A DNA stretch of 64,000 nt, from contig JAHEBM010000002.1 of assembly GCA_024642245.1 (NCBI GenBank), forward strand, positions 89,737 to 153,736, read 5' to 3'. A program made the position numbers and the translations under genes. Of the stretch, positions 54,870-63,188 are shown piece after piece. Position 1 is the first letter of the stretch. Every line of letters begins with the position of its first letter. This DNA comes from Haliea sp. Its GTDB lineage: Bacteria; Pseudomonadota; Gammaproteobacteria; Pseudomonadales; Halieaceae. The notes under the pieces were generated by a model. The model was not told the DNA's origin, searched no databases, and saw only the letters and a list, made by a program, of their open reading frames with translations.

Positions 54870-56297
54870 ATGCGCGAATACAGGCAGTTTTATATCAATG
54901 GCGAGTGGGTAGACCCGGTCAAGCCCAACAGTTTCGACGTCATCAACCCGGCGACAGAGGAAGTGTGCGCGCATATTTCCCTGGGTAGCGAGGAAGACGT
55001 CAATCGCGCCGTAGCCGCCGCCAAGGCTGCCTTCGCGACGTTCAGTCGCACGTCGGTCAAGGAGCGGATAGAGCTGCTCGAGTCCTGCGCCGCGGTATAC
55101 CAGAAGTATTACAACGATATCGCCGATGCGATTCGTGAGGAGATGGGTGCACCGAAGGAGCTGGCGGCCGGTGCCCAGGCCTACTGCGGCCTGGGGCATC
55201 TCCAGGAGGCGGCCAAGATACTCAAGACCTTCAAGTTCGAAGAGGACATGGGCCCGCACCGTGTCTTCAAGGAGCCTATTGGCGTCTGCGGCCTCATTAC
55301 GCCCTGGAACTGGCCGGTAAACCAGATCAGCTGCAAGGTCGCGCCCGCCCTCGCGGTGGGTTGCACGATGGTTCTGAAGCCCAGCGAAGTGGCGCCGCTG
55401 TCGGGCTATTTGTTCGCCAAGGTCATGCACGAGGCGGGCGTTCCGGCAGGGGTTTTCAACCTGGTCAACGGCGATGGCCCGGTAGTGGGCACAGCCCTGT
55501 CCAAGCACCCGGACGTGGATATGATGTCCTTCACCGGTTCCACCCGGGCCGGCTCACTGGTGGCGCAGAATGCCGCCCCCACGGTCAAGCGGGTTACCCA
55601 GGAGCTGGGTGGCAAATCACCCAATATCGTGCTGGATGACGCCGACCTGGAAGCTGCCGTCACCCGCGGCGTGATGCACATGTACCAGAACACCGGGCAG
55701 TCCTGTAACGCCCCCTCGCGTATGCTGGTGCCCCGGGCGAAGCTGGCCCAGGCCGAGGCCATTGCCGCCAAGGTTACCGAGTCCGTGGTCGTGGGCGATC
55801 CCACGGTGGACGGGACCACCATGGGCCCGGTGGTATCCGAGGTGCAGTTCAACAAGATCCAGGGCCTGATCGAAAAGGGTATTGCCGAGGGGGCCAAGGT
55901 GGTCACCGGCGGGCCGGGTCGCCCCGAGGGTATCAGCAAGGGTTACTTTATCCGCCCGACGGTGTTCTCCCAGGCAAACAACGAGATGACCATCGCCCGC
56001 GAGGAAATCTTCGGGCCGGTGCTCACCATGATCCCCTACGACACCGAGGAAGAAGCCATCCAGCTGGCCAACGACACGCCCTACGGCCTCGCCGGTTATG
56101 TGCAGAGCGAGAATATCGAGCACGCCCGTTCGGTCGCGTCGAAAATACGTGCAGGTAACGTCGCCATCAACGGCGCCGGTGCCGGTTTTGACGTACCCTT
56201 TGGCGGCTTCAAGCAGTCTGGTAATGGCCGCGAATGGGGCGCGCACGGCTTTACTGATTTTCTCGAGATCAAGGCAGTGCAGGGCTTCAGCGAGTAG
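54870..56297 (+). CDS. Aldehyde dehydrogenase family protein
   Basis: A 475-residue NAD(P)-dependent aldehyde dehydrogenase. Cofactor and catalytic motifs: PWNWPVNQISCKVAPALAVG (nucleotide loop), FTGSTRAGSLVAQNAAP, TQELGGKSPNIVLDDADL with the general-base Glu, NTGQSCNAPSRMLVP with the catalytic Cys, and ARNVAINGAGAGFDVPFGG-like residues near the C-terminus. Substrate not assignable; it is not the succinate semialdehyde type. The glycerol kinase gene begins 18 bases after its stop, so the pair may act together on glycerol-related or polyol substrates. Confidence 0.94.
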   Translation: MREYRQFYINGEWVDPVKPNSFDVINPATEEVCAHISLGSEEDVNRAVAAAKAAFATFSRTSVKERIELLESCAAVYQKYYNDIADAIREEMGAPKELAAGAQAYCGLGHLQEAAKILKTFKFEEDMGPHRVFKEPIGVCGLITPWNWPVNQISCKVAPALAVGCTMVLKPSEVAPLSGYLFAKVMHEAGVPAGVFNLVNGDGPVVGTALSKHPDVDMMSFTGSTRAGSLVAQNAAPTVKRVTQELGGKSPNIVLDDADLEAAVTRGVMHMYQNTGQSCNAPSRMLVPRAKLAQAEAIAAKVTESVVVGDPTVDGTTMGPVVSEVQFNKIQGLIEKGIAEGAKVVTGGPGRPEGISKGYFIRPTVFSQANNEMTIAREEIFGPVLTMIPYDTEEEAIQLANDTPYGLAGYVQSENIEHARSVASKIRAGNVAINGAGAGFDVPFGGFKQSGNGREWGAHGFTDFLEIKAVQGFSE

Positions 56298-56315
56298 CGG
56301 CTGCAGGTCGTATTT

Positions 56316-57815
56316 GTGCCGAAGTTCATACTGGCCATCGATCAGGGTACGACCGGTAGTACTGTCGCCCTGATGGACACCCGCGGCAGGTTGCGGGCCA
56401 GTGTGAACTTCGAATTTCCGCAGATCTATCCCCGACCCGGCTGGGTAGAGCATCGACCGGCGGACATCTGGTCCTCCGTCATGAAGGGGATCGGGGCGAT
56501 CCTGCGCAAAAAACTGTGCAAGCCAGGGGAGATCTCCGCCATCGGGATTACCAACCAGCGTGAAACCGCGTTGGTATGGGACCGTCGCAGTGGCGAACCG
56601 CTGAATAACGCCATCGTCTGGCAGTGTCGCAGGACCACAGACTATTGTGAGTCACTGCGCCAGCAAGGGCATGAAGCACTTATCCGACGCAAAACCGGGC
56701 TCGTGCTGGACCCGTATTTTTCCGCCAGCAAGTTTCGCTGGCTGTTGCAAAATACCCGCGGTATCGCCCGGGCCCTGAAAGCAGGCCAGGTGGCAGCCGG
56801 TACTATCGACAGCTTCCTTATCTGGCATCTCACCGGCGGCCAGAGTCACGTCACCGACGTATCGAATGCCTCCCGCACCTCCTTGATGGATATTGGCCGC
56901 GCGCAATGGGACCAGCACTTGCTGGACCTGTTTGAAGTGCCCGGGGATATCCTGCCGCGTATTGCCCCTTCCAGCGGTATCCTGGGCAGTACGCGCGGCG
57001 TCCCGGGGCTTCCCGATGGTATTCCCATCGCGGGTGTGGCCGGAGACCAGCAGGCGGCCCTGTTCGGGCAGGCCTGTTTTGCCGTGGGAGAGGCCAAATG
57101 TACCTTTGGTACGGGCTCCTTCATCATGATGAATACGGGGCGCAGCAAAGTGCACTCCGAACAGGGCCTGCTGACCACCATCGCCTGGCAGCTGGGCGAA
57201 AAAGCCCAACCGGTTTATGCACTGGAGGGTGGCGCCTTCGTCTGTGGTGCCGCGGTCCAGTGGTTGCGCGACGGGCTGGGTATTATCGATAGCGCCCGGG
57301 ATATCGAGGCACTGGCCCGACAGGTGCCCGATCACGGCGGGGTGGAGTTCGTGCCGGCCCTTACCGGGCTGGGTGCCCCGCACTGGGCGCCGGATGCCAG
57401 GGGCACGCTCACGGGCCTGACCCGTGGCACGGGCCGCGCCCACGTCGCCCGCGCCACGCTGGACGCCATGGCCCTGCAGAACGCCGATATACTGCGCGCA
57501 ATGGAGCGCGATCTGGGCAAGCGCATGCGGCCCCTGCGTGTTGACGGGGGCGCCGCCGCCAACAATCTTTTGATGCAGATCCAGGCGGATGTGCTGGGCA
57601 GGAAGCTGATCCGCCCGCAGGTGATCGAGACCACGGTCGCCGGGGCCTGCTACCTGGCCGGGCTGGGTATAGGCATATGGCAAAGTCCCGGGGAGCTGCG
57701 CGCTATCTGGCAAGCCGAGCGGGAGTTTTCCTCGGTGATGAAAGAGAGCGCTAGGCGGGAGCGATTGTCGTCATGGAACACGGCGTTGCGACGAACGCTG
57801 TTGGCGCCCCAGTAG
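56316..57815 (+). CDS. glpK: Glycerol kinase
   Basis: Phosphorylates glycerol to sn-glycerol-3-phosphate. The 499-residue FGGY-family protein starts at GTG 56316 with KFILAIDQGTTGSTVALMD, followed by FPQIYPRPGWVEHRPADIW, GITNQRETALVWDRRSG, DVSNASRTSLMDI, GVAGDQQAALFGQACF and LEGGAFVCGAAVQWLRDGLG, characteristic of GlpK. glpF (facilitator) and glpD (dehydrogenase) are not in the window. Tandem placement after an aldehyde dehydrogenase is unusual. Confidence 0.96.
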   Translation: MPKFILAIDQGTTGSTVALMDTRGRLRASVNFEFPQIYPRPGWVEHRPADIWSSVMKGIGAILRKKLCKPGEISAIGITNQRETALVWDRRSGEPLNNAIVWQCRRTTDYCESLRQQGHEALIRRKTGLVLDPYFSASKFRWLLQNTRGIARALKAGQVAAGTIDSFLIWHLTGGQSHVTDVSNASRTSLMDIGRAQWDQHLLDLFEVPGDILPRIAPSSGILGSTRGVPGLPDGIPIAGVAGDQQAALFGQACFAVGEAKCTFGTGSFIMMNTGRSKVHSEQGLLTTIAWQLGEKAQPVYALEGGAFVCGAAVQWLRDGLGIIDSARDIEALARQVPDHGGVEFVPALTGLGAPHWAPDARGTLTGLTRGTGRAHVARATLDAMALQNADILRAMERDLGKRMRPLRVDGGAAANNLLMQIQADVLGRKLIRPQVIETTVAGACYLAGLGIGIWQSPGELRAIWQAEREFSSVMKESARRERLSSWNTALRRTLLAPQ

Positions 57816-57821
57816 TTCGCC

Positions 57822-58007
57822 ATGGCCGAGATCATCCCGTTTCGCAGGCCGTCGCTGAAGGAGCAGCACAAGGGTAATACCCTGTGCCGCCACGGTCATC
57901 ACAAATGGGTAATCGACAGGGACAAGCAGTTCGACGTCAAACAGGGCAAGCTGGTCACCGTGTTGCGCTGCAGCCGCTGTGGCAAGCTGCAGCATAAATT
58001 GCTGTAG
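57822..58007 (+). CDS. Small Cys/His-rich hypothetical protein
   Basis: A 61-residue protein with a basic N-terminus (IIPFRRPSLKEQHKG) and a putative metal site: C22-x3-H26 and C50-x2-C53, which would fit a small zinc ribbon, with a beta-rich stretch (KQFDVKQGKLVTVLRC) between. It starts six bases after glpK and is close to the convergent succinate semialdehyde dehydrogenase. No function is known to me; coding is supported by its strand, spacing and motif pattern. Confidence 0.65.
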   Translation: MAEIIPFRRPSLKEQHKGNTLCRHGHHKWVIDRDKQFDVKQGKLVTVLRCSRCGKLQHKLL

Positions 58008-58022
58008 CGCCGTGCGAGACGG

Positions 58023-59483
58023 CTACTCCAGTCCGCCCATCAGCATGTATTTCACCTCGACGTAATCATCGATGCCATACTTGGATCCCTCGCGACCGGA
58101 GCCGGATTCCTTGACGCCGCCGAAGGGTGCCATCTCATTGGAAATAATACCCTCGTTGATACCGACGATACCGTACTCCAGCGCCTCGGCCACGCGCCAT
58201 ACCCTGCCGATATCACGGGTATAGAAGTACGAGGCAAGGCCGAACTCGGTGTCGTTGGCCATGGCTATGACTTCTGCTTCCGTAGAGAAGCGCACCACCG
58301 GTGCCACCGGTCCGAAGATTTCGTTGCGGAACACGGCCATGTCGGATGTCACGCCTGTGAGCACGGTGGGCTGGTAGAAACAGCCGCCCAGATCGTGACG
58401 GCCCCCGCCCAGCGCTACCTTGGCACCGGATTTAATTGACGCCTGTACCAGCGTGTCGACATCACCCACGGCTTTGGTATTGACCAGGGGGCCGATGGTG
58501 ATGCCCTCGCGCATACCGTCACCCACGGACAATGCAGCAGTAGCCGCGACCAGCTTTTCCACGAAGGCGTCGTGGACGCCATCCTGCACGAACAGCCGGT
58601 TGGAGCAGACGCAGGTCTGGCCGGCATTGCGGTACTTGGAGATCATGGCACCCTGTACCGCGGCATCCAGGTCGGCATCGTCGAACACGATAAAGGGCGC
58701 GTTGCCACCGAGTTCCATCGAGGTCTTTTTCATGGTGGCGGCACATTGTGCCTCCAGCATCTTGCCCACGGGTGTGGAGCCCGTGAAAGTCAGCTTGCGC
58801 ACCAGGGGGTTCGAGGTCAGTTCGCCGCCGATATCCGCTGAGCCGCCGGCCACCACGTTGATGACACCGGCGGGCACGCCCGCCCGCTCGGCCAGCTCTG
58901 CCATGGCGAAGGCGGACAGGGGTGTTTCGCTGGCGGGCTTGATGACGATCGTGCAGCCCGCCGCGAGCGCGGGGGCGGCCTTGCGGGCAATCATCGCGTT
59001 GGGGAAGTTCCAGGGGGTAATCGCGGCGACAACGCCCACGGGCTGTTTTATGCAGACAATGCGCTTGTCGGGGGAGGGCCCCGGGATCACGTCACCGTCG
59101 ATCCGCTTGGCCTGCTCGCCGAACCATTCGACGAAGGCGGCGCCATAAGCGACCTCGCCCCGGGACTCCGCCAGTACCTTGCCTTGCTCGATGGTCATGA
59201 TAATCGCCAGGTCTTCCTGGTGCAGCATCATCAGGTCAAACCATTTGCGCAGGATGTTAGCCCTGGCCTTGGCGGGCTTGCGTGCCCATTCCCGCATGGC
59301 GCTGCTGGCCGCGGCGATGGCCCTGGCTGTCTCTGCCGCGCCCACTTTTGCCACCTCGGTGATCAGCTCGCCGTTGGCGGGATTGGTGACGGCAAAGCGT
59401 GCACCGTCATCGGCGTCTATCCATTGGCCGTCGACATAGGCCTGGTTTTTGAGCAGGCCCGGGTCGGAGAGGGAAAGCTGCAT
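58023..59483 (-). CDS. gabD: Succinate-semialdehyde dehydrogenase
   Basis: NAD(P)-dependent oxidation of succinate semialdehyde to succinate. The 486-residue protein has KQPVGVVAAITPWNFPNAM, FTGSTPVGKMLEAQCA, SMELGGNAPFIVFDDADL with the general-base Glu, and GQTCVCSNRLFVQDGV with catalytic Cys and the adjacent Cys seen in GabD. The C-terminus MAPFGGVKESGSGREGSKYG matches SSADH. It could take the semialdehyde made when a transaminase acts on GABA, though the omega-transaminase is about 6 kb away. It starts about 40 bases after the pspF stop on the same strand. Confidence 0.92.
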   Translation of the reverse strand: MQLSLSDPGLLKNQAYVDGQWIDADDGARFAVTNPANGELITEVAKVGAAETARAIAAASSAMREWARKPAKARANILRKWFDLMMLHQEDLAIIMTIEQGKVLAESRGEVAYGAAFVEWFGEQAKRIDGDVIPGPSPDKRIVCIKQPVGVVAAITPWNFPNAMIARKAAPALAAGCTIVIKPASETPLSAFAMAELAERAGVPAGVINVVAGGSADIGGELTSNPLVRKLTFTGSTPVGKMLEAQCAATMKKTSMELGGNAPFIVFDDADLDAAVQGAMISKYRNAGQTCVCSNRLFVQDGVHDAFVEKLVAATAALSVGDGMREGITIGPLVNTKAVGDVDTLVQASIKSGAKVALGGGRHDLGGCFYQPTVLTGVTSDMAVFRNEIFGPVAPVVRFSTEAEVIAMANDTEFGLASYFYTRDIGRVWRVAEALEYGIVGINEGIISNEMAPFGGVKESGSGREGSKYGIDDYVEVKYMLMGGLE

Positions 59484-59522
59484 GGTGTGTTTCCTTTTAA
59501 GGTTTTTTGCGGTCGTGGATTA

Positions 59523-60530
59523 TTACAGATTTTTGCGCCGCTTGCGCCTACCCAGGTCGTGCTTTCGCACCAGGTGGCGCAATTGGTCGTAGCTCAGGCC
59601 CAGGGCCACGGCGGTGCGCTTCTGGCTGTGGCCGTGCTGTGCCAGCGCTTCCTGCAGCAACTGCCGCTCGATAAGCTCCATGCGCTCGCTGAAAAGCGCA
59701 GGGGGCCCGGGTTCGGGCGGCGCAGTGCTCGCCGCGAGTGCCGGTGGTGACTCCGCGAAGGGGGATACGAACGGGTCGATTACCATCTCGTCGACAGCTT
59801 CCTGCGGGTTCCCCCAGCGATAGAGCGAGCGCTCCACAGCGTTCTTGAGCTCCCGCACATTGCCGGGCCAGGGGTGCTCCAGCAGTGTGCTCATGGCCCT
59901 GGGGGTAAATCCCGCGAACAGCTCCCAGCCCAGCTCCGCGCACATCTGCACGGCAAAATGTCCCGCCAGTTCGGGAATATCCTCCGGGCGTTGGCGCAGT
60001 GCCGGCAGGTGTACCACGTCGAAGCTCAGGCGATCGAGCAGGTCGCTGCGAAAGCGGTCTTCCGCCGCCTGCTGTTTCAGGTCGAGGTTGGTCGCGGCAA
60101 TGACCCGGACGTCTACCCGCAGTGTCTGCTGCCCACCCAGGCGCTCAAACTCGCCGTATTCCACCACTCGCAGCAGTTTTTCCTGCAGGCGCAGTGACAT
60201 GGTGGCAATCTCGTCGAGGAACAGGCTCCCGCCGTCCGCCCGCTCGAAACGACCCCGCTGGCTCCGCGTGGCACCGGTGAAGGCGCCTGCCTCGTGGCCG
60301 AATAATTCCGATTCCAGCAGGCTGTCGGCTATCGCCGCGCAATTGACCTTGACCAGGGGCGCGTCCCAGCGCCCGGAGAGGTAGTGCAGGCGCTCGGCCA
60401 CCAGTTCCTTGCCCGTGCCACGTTCCCCCAGCACCAGCACGGGCCTGGTGATACCCGCCAGCCGCGATACCTGGTCCAGGGCCGTGGCCAGGGCCGCCGA
60501 ATTGCCGATGATGCTGGTTTGCGTTCTCAT
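59523..60530 (-). CDS. pspF: Phage-shock-protein operon activator PspF (sigma-54 enhancer-binding protein)
   Basis: A 335-residue AAA+ activator of sigma-54 RNA polymerase with no N-terminal signal domain, as in PspF. The Walker A is LGERGTGKELVAERLHY, the sigma-54-contact loop ESELFGHEAGAFTGATRSQ (GAFTGA intact), Walker B GSLFLDEIATM, and the C-terminal HTH is ALAQHGHSQKRTAVALGLS with a basic tail. In E. coli PspA inhibits PspF; the divergent pspA suggests the same. The first of three operator-like repeats begins only two bases from the ATG, and no Shine-Dalgarno is visible, so the transcript may be leaderless and the gene self-repressed. Confidence 0.93.
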   Translation of the reverse strand: MRTQTSIIGNSAALATALDQVSRLAGITRPVLVLGERGTGKELVAERLHYLSGRWDAPLVKVNCAAIADSLLESELFGHEAGAFTGATRSQRGRFERADGGSLFLDEIATMSLRLQEKLLRVVEYGEFERLGGQQTLRVDVRVIAATNLDLKQQAAEDRFRSDLLDRLSFDVVHLPALRQRPEDIPELAGHFAVQMCAELGWELFAGFTPRAMSTLLEHPWPGNVRELKNAVERSLYRWGNPQEAVDEMVIDPFVSPFAESPPALAASTAPPEPGPPALFSERMELIERQLLQEALAQHGHSQKRTAVALGLSYDQLRHLVRKHDLGRRKRRKNL

Positions 60531-60531
60531 G

Positions 60532-60587
60532 GGTGTAATATACCATTTAGTAAGGTGTAAAAAACCAATATAAAGGTAAAATAGACC
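60532..60587. promoter_or_regulatory. Three phased GGT-N7-ACC operator-like repeats between pspF and pspA
   Basis: Three 13-bp elements GGT-N7-ACC start at 60532 (GGTGTAATATACC), 60554 (GGTGTAAAAAACC) and 60575 (GGTAAAATAGACC), spaced 22 and 21 bases, so they lie on one face of the helix. They occupy the upstream position of the PspF enhancer relative to the sigma-54 promoter. That PspF binds them is inference. Confidence 0.6.
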
Positions 60588-60663
60588 AGAATTTTGGAAG
60601 ATCGCGTGCTCCCGGGGCCGGCGTTGACGAAATAGTGCGGTAAAAACAGCAAGTTACGATATC

Positions 60664-60680
60664 TGGCACGTATCCTGTAT
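60664..60680 (+). promoter_or_regulatory. Sigma-54-type promoter of pspABC
   Basis: TGGCACG followed by TGTA fits the sigma-54 consensus TGGCAC-N5-TTGC: the GG pair is exact and the spacing to the -12 pair is 10, but the -12 pair reads GT, not GC. It is about 60 bases before the pspA ATG and 80 bases after the three repeats. Confidence 0.55.
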
Positions 60681-60741
60681 TGGTAAGTGCACAGCGGGGC
60701 AAAAGTCCGGCTCAACAGACCAGGCACACAGGAGACTCACC

Positions 60742-61419
60742 ATGGGTATTTTTTCCCGCATGACCGACATCATCAATTCCAACATCAATGCCATGCTGGA
60801 CCAGGCGGAGGATCCCGAGAAGATGATCCGCCTCATCATCCAGGAGATGGAGGACACCCTGGTCGAGGTGCGCAGCTCCTCGGCCCGGGTTCTGGCAGAC
60901 CGCAAGGCGGCAGCCCGGCGCCTGGAACAGGTGCAGGAGGAGGCGAGTGGCTGGGAGGCCAAGGCCCGCCTTGCGATCAGCAAGGAGCGCGAAGACCTGG
61001 CGAGGGCGGCCCTGCAGGAAAAGCGTGCCATCGAGGAAGAGGTCGCCGTGGTGGCGGGGGAACTGCAGGCCACCGACGAACACATTGCCCAGCTGAACGA
61101 TGAAGTGGCCCAGTTGCAGCAGAAGCTCGGCGATGCCAAGGCCAAGCAGAAGGCGATGCTGATGCGCAGTAAGACCGTCGAGTCGCGCATCAAGGTGAAG
61201 CGGCAGATGCACCGGGATGCACTCGATAGTGCGTTCCAGCGCTTCGAGTACTTCGAGCGACGCATGGATAACCTGGAGAGCCAGCTCGAGTCCATGGACC
61301 TGGGGCGCGAGGTGTCTACGGACCTGGCATCGGAGATTGACTCGCTGCAGCAGGACGCCCGCATCACCGACGAGCTGGAGCGGCTCAAGGCCGAGATGGG
61401 CGGCAGTGAAACTCGCTGA
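60742..61419 (+). CDS. pspA: Phage shock protein A (PspA)
   Basis: A 225-residue peripheral membrane coiled-coil protein that stabilises the inner membrane under stress and, in E. coli, inhibits PspF. Seen: the amphipathic N-terminus MGIFSRMTDIINSNINAML followed by EDPEKMIRLIIQEMEDTL, and a long heptad-rich helix across about residues 30-200 rich in Glu, Lys and Ala. It is divergent from pspF and controlled by a sigma-54-type promoter. It belongs to the ESCRT-III-like PspA/IM30 superfamily by known structure. Confidence 0.96.
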   Translation: MGIFSRMTDIINSNINAMLDQAEDPEKMIRLIIQEMEDTLVEVRSSSARVLADRKAAARRLEQVQEEASGWEAKARLAISKEREDLARAALQEKRAIEEEVAVVAGELQATDEHIAQLNDEVAQLQQKLGDAKAKQKAMLMRSKTVESRIKVKRQMHRDALDSAFQRFEYFERRMDNLESQLESMDLGREVSTDLASEIDSLQQDARITDELERLKAEMGGSETR

Positions 61420-61501
61420 ACCCAGGCGCCAGGCCAATTGGCTAAATGCACCAATAATGGCAGCATGATCATACGCAAGACGCTGCCCAAGGATCGAAGC
61501 A

Positions 61502-61771
61502 ATGGAATTTTGGAAGTTCATGTTTGTCCCGACCATCCTGTTCCTGGTTATCGTGGCGCCGATGTGGCTCACCATGCATTACCGCAGTGTGAACAGGGCT
61601 TCACGTGGCCTGACCCGGGAGGACCGGGAGTCGGTAGAACATATGCTGGTGACAGTAGATAAATTGACCGACCGGATCGAGGCGCTGGAATCCATCCTCG
61701 ACGCGGACCACCGGGAATGGCGGCGGCAGGTTGACCGTCAGGGCGGCGAACAGCGCACGGGCAAGGAGTAG
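61502..61771 (+). CDS. pspB: Phage shock protein B (PspB)
   Basis: An 89-residue inner-membrane protein that with PspC senses envelope stress and draws PspA from PspF. The N-terminus is one hydrophobic helix (FMFVPTILFLVIVAPMWL), the rest a charged coiled-coil (REDRESVEHMLVTVDKLTDR). It starts 82 bases after pspA and is followed by pspC in three bases. Length and layout match PspB. Confidence 0.9.
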   Translation: MEFWKFMFVPTILFLVIVAPMWLTMHYRSVNRASRGLTREDRESVEHMLVTVDKLTDRIEALESILDADHREWRRQVDRQGGEQRTGKE

Positions 61772-61774
61772 GGT

Positions 61775-62260
61775 ATGAATGATCGACGCACAAATCACAG
61801 TTTTCACGCCCGCAAACGCAGCGGTTGGGGCATGAATCTTTATCGCAACACACGTGATGGCAAGATAGCCGGGGTTTGCGCCGGGCTGGCCGATCACTGG
61901 GATATCGCGCGCTGGGTCGTGCGCCTGATGTGGGTTGGCGCCTTTATATTCACCGGGACGCTGGCCCTGTGGGTCTACCTGGGTGCCTGGATTCTGATGG
62001 CGCCGCGCCCCAGCCGCTGGAGCGCCGCCGGCAGCGTCGACGTACAGCCCCGGTACGAGGAAGCCGCAGTCGAGATGGAGTACGACGAGCGCTACCACGA
62101 CTATCGTCCGCGCAAGGTATTTCGCTACGCCGACAGCAGCAGCGAGCGGCTCAAGCGTGCCAGGGAGCGCCTCGACGCGGCGCTCAGCCGGGTGCAGGAC
62201 ATGGAGTCCTACGTCACGTCGCGCCAGTACGAGCTCAACAAGGAATTTTCCCGCCTGTAA
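61775..62260 (+). CDS. pspC: Phage shock protein C (PspC)
   Basis: A 161-residue inner-membrane protein of the PspC family. The core NLYRNTRDGKIAGVCAGLAD is the PspC signature; after WDIARWVVRLMWVG follows the single membrane helix (AFIFTGTLALWVYLGAWILM). The C-terminal half is a charged coiled-coil (SERLKRARERLDAALSRVQD) longer than in E. coli PspC. It is coupled to pspB. No pspD, pspE or pspG is found in the window. Confidence 0.93.
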   Translation: MNDRRTNHSFHARKRSGWGMNLYRNTRDGKIAGVCAGLADHWDIARWVVRLMWVGAFIFTGTLALWVYLGAWILMAPRPSRWSAAGSVDVQPRYEEAAVEMEYDERYHDYRPRKVFRYADSSSERLKRARERLDAALSRVQDMESYVTSRQYELNKEFSRL

Positions 62261-62400
62261 GCCCGCTTCGGCCCGCCGTGGCCGGGGGCTTTCGCCGCCC
62301 AAAAATATTGGCTATGCTCGTGCCATTAGGTTGGCCGTGGGGTGGAGTCAATGGTTGCTGGCGGGAAGCGATATGAGTCGGGTTCGGCGGGTACGCTGCG

Positions 62401-63174
62401 ATGAACGCACCCGAACCGCACGTATCACCTCCCAGTGCGCTGCTGTCGCTGACCGAAGCCCACCGGGCCATACTGGAAATTCTCACCCTCAATCTCAGCC
62501 GTAAACGCCTGCGCCAGATTGCTCCCCTGGGAGATGGTCACGCGGTCATGCTGCTGCCCGGTTTCATGGGGGATGACGGCTATAACGCGGCGATGCGACG
62601 TTTCCTCGGCGGGCTCAATTATTCGGTGCACGGCTGGGGACTGGGTCGCAACCTGGGTCCCCGCAGCGGTGTTTTGGAAGGTTTGCGAGAGCGCCTGCTG
62701 TCGTTGTGCGAGCACCACAGCGGCCCGATTTCGCTGGTGGGCCACAGCCTCGGTGGGATATTCGCCCGGGAACTTGCGCGTGAGTACCCGGACAAGGTGC
62801 GCCAGGTGATATCCCTGGGCAGCCCTTTCGGCCGCGGCCGCATGAGCGCCTCAGTGCCCGCCCGGCTTTTTACGGCGCTGAATCCGTCCGAGGGCCTGCC
62901 TATCGACCAGGGTACGATTCACGAGGCGCCCCCTGTGCCGGTGACCTCGATCTACTCCAAGGGCGACGGCATCGTCAACTGGCAGACTACCGTGCAACAC
63001 GATGGGCACCAGCGGAGCCAGAACATACAGGTGCGCGGCAGCCATTGTGGCATGACCCTGAACCCGGCTATCTGGTTCCTGGTAGCCGAGCGGCTGGCCA
63101 CTCATCCGGACCAGTGGCAACCTTTCCAGCGCGCAAGCTGGCGAAACCTGTTTTATCCTTCCGCCCATCCCTGA
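62401..63174 (+). CDS. Alpha/beta hydrolase (lipase-like)
   Basis: A 257-residue soluble hydrolase of the alpha/beta fold. The nucleophile elbow is ISLVGHSLGGIFAREL (Ser in GHSLGG), with MLLPGFMGDDGYNAAMRR as the strand before the oxyanion loop. A likely catalytic His lies in RGSHCGMTLNPAIWF near the C-terminus and an Asp in SKGDGIVNW. No signal peptide is seen, so it is probably cytoplasmic. It starts 140 bases after pspC. Esterase or lipase activity on an unknown substrate is inferred. Confidence 0.85.
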   Translation: MNAPEPHVSPPSALLSLTEAHRAILEILTLNLSRKRLRQIAPLGDGHAVMLLPGFMGDDGYNAAMRRFLGGLNYSVHGWGLGRNLGPRSGVLEGLRERLLSLCEHHSGPISLVGHSLGGIFARELAREYPDKVRQVISLGSPFGRGRMSASVPARLFTALNPSEGLPIDQGTIHEAPPVPVTSIYSKGDGIVNWQTTVQHDGHQRSQNIQVRGSHCGMTLNPAIWFLVAERLATHPDQWQPFQRASWRNLFYPSAHP

Positions 63175-63188
63175 CCCCGGGCGGGTAT

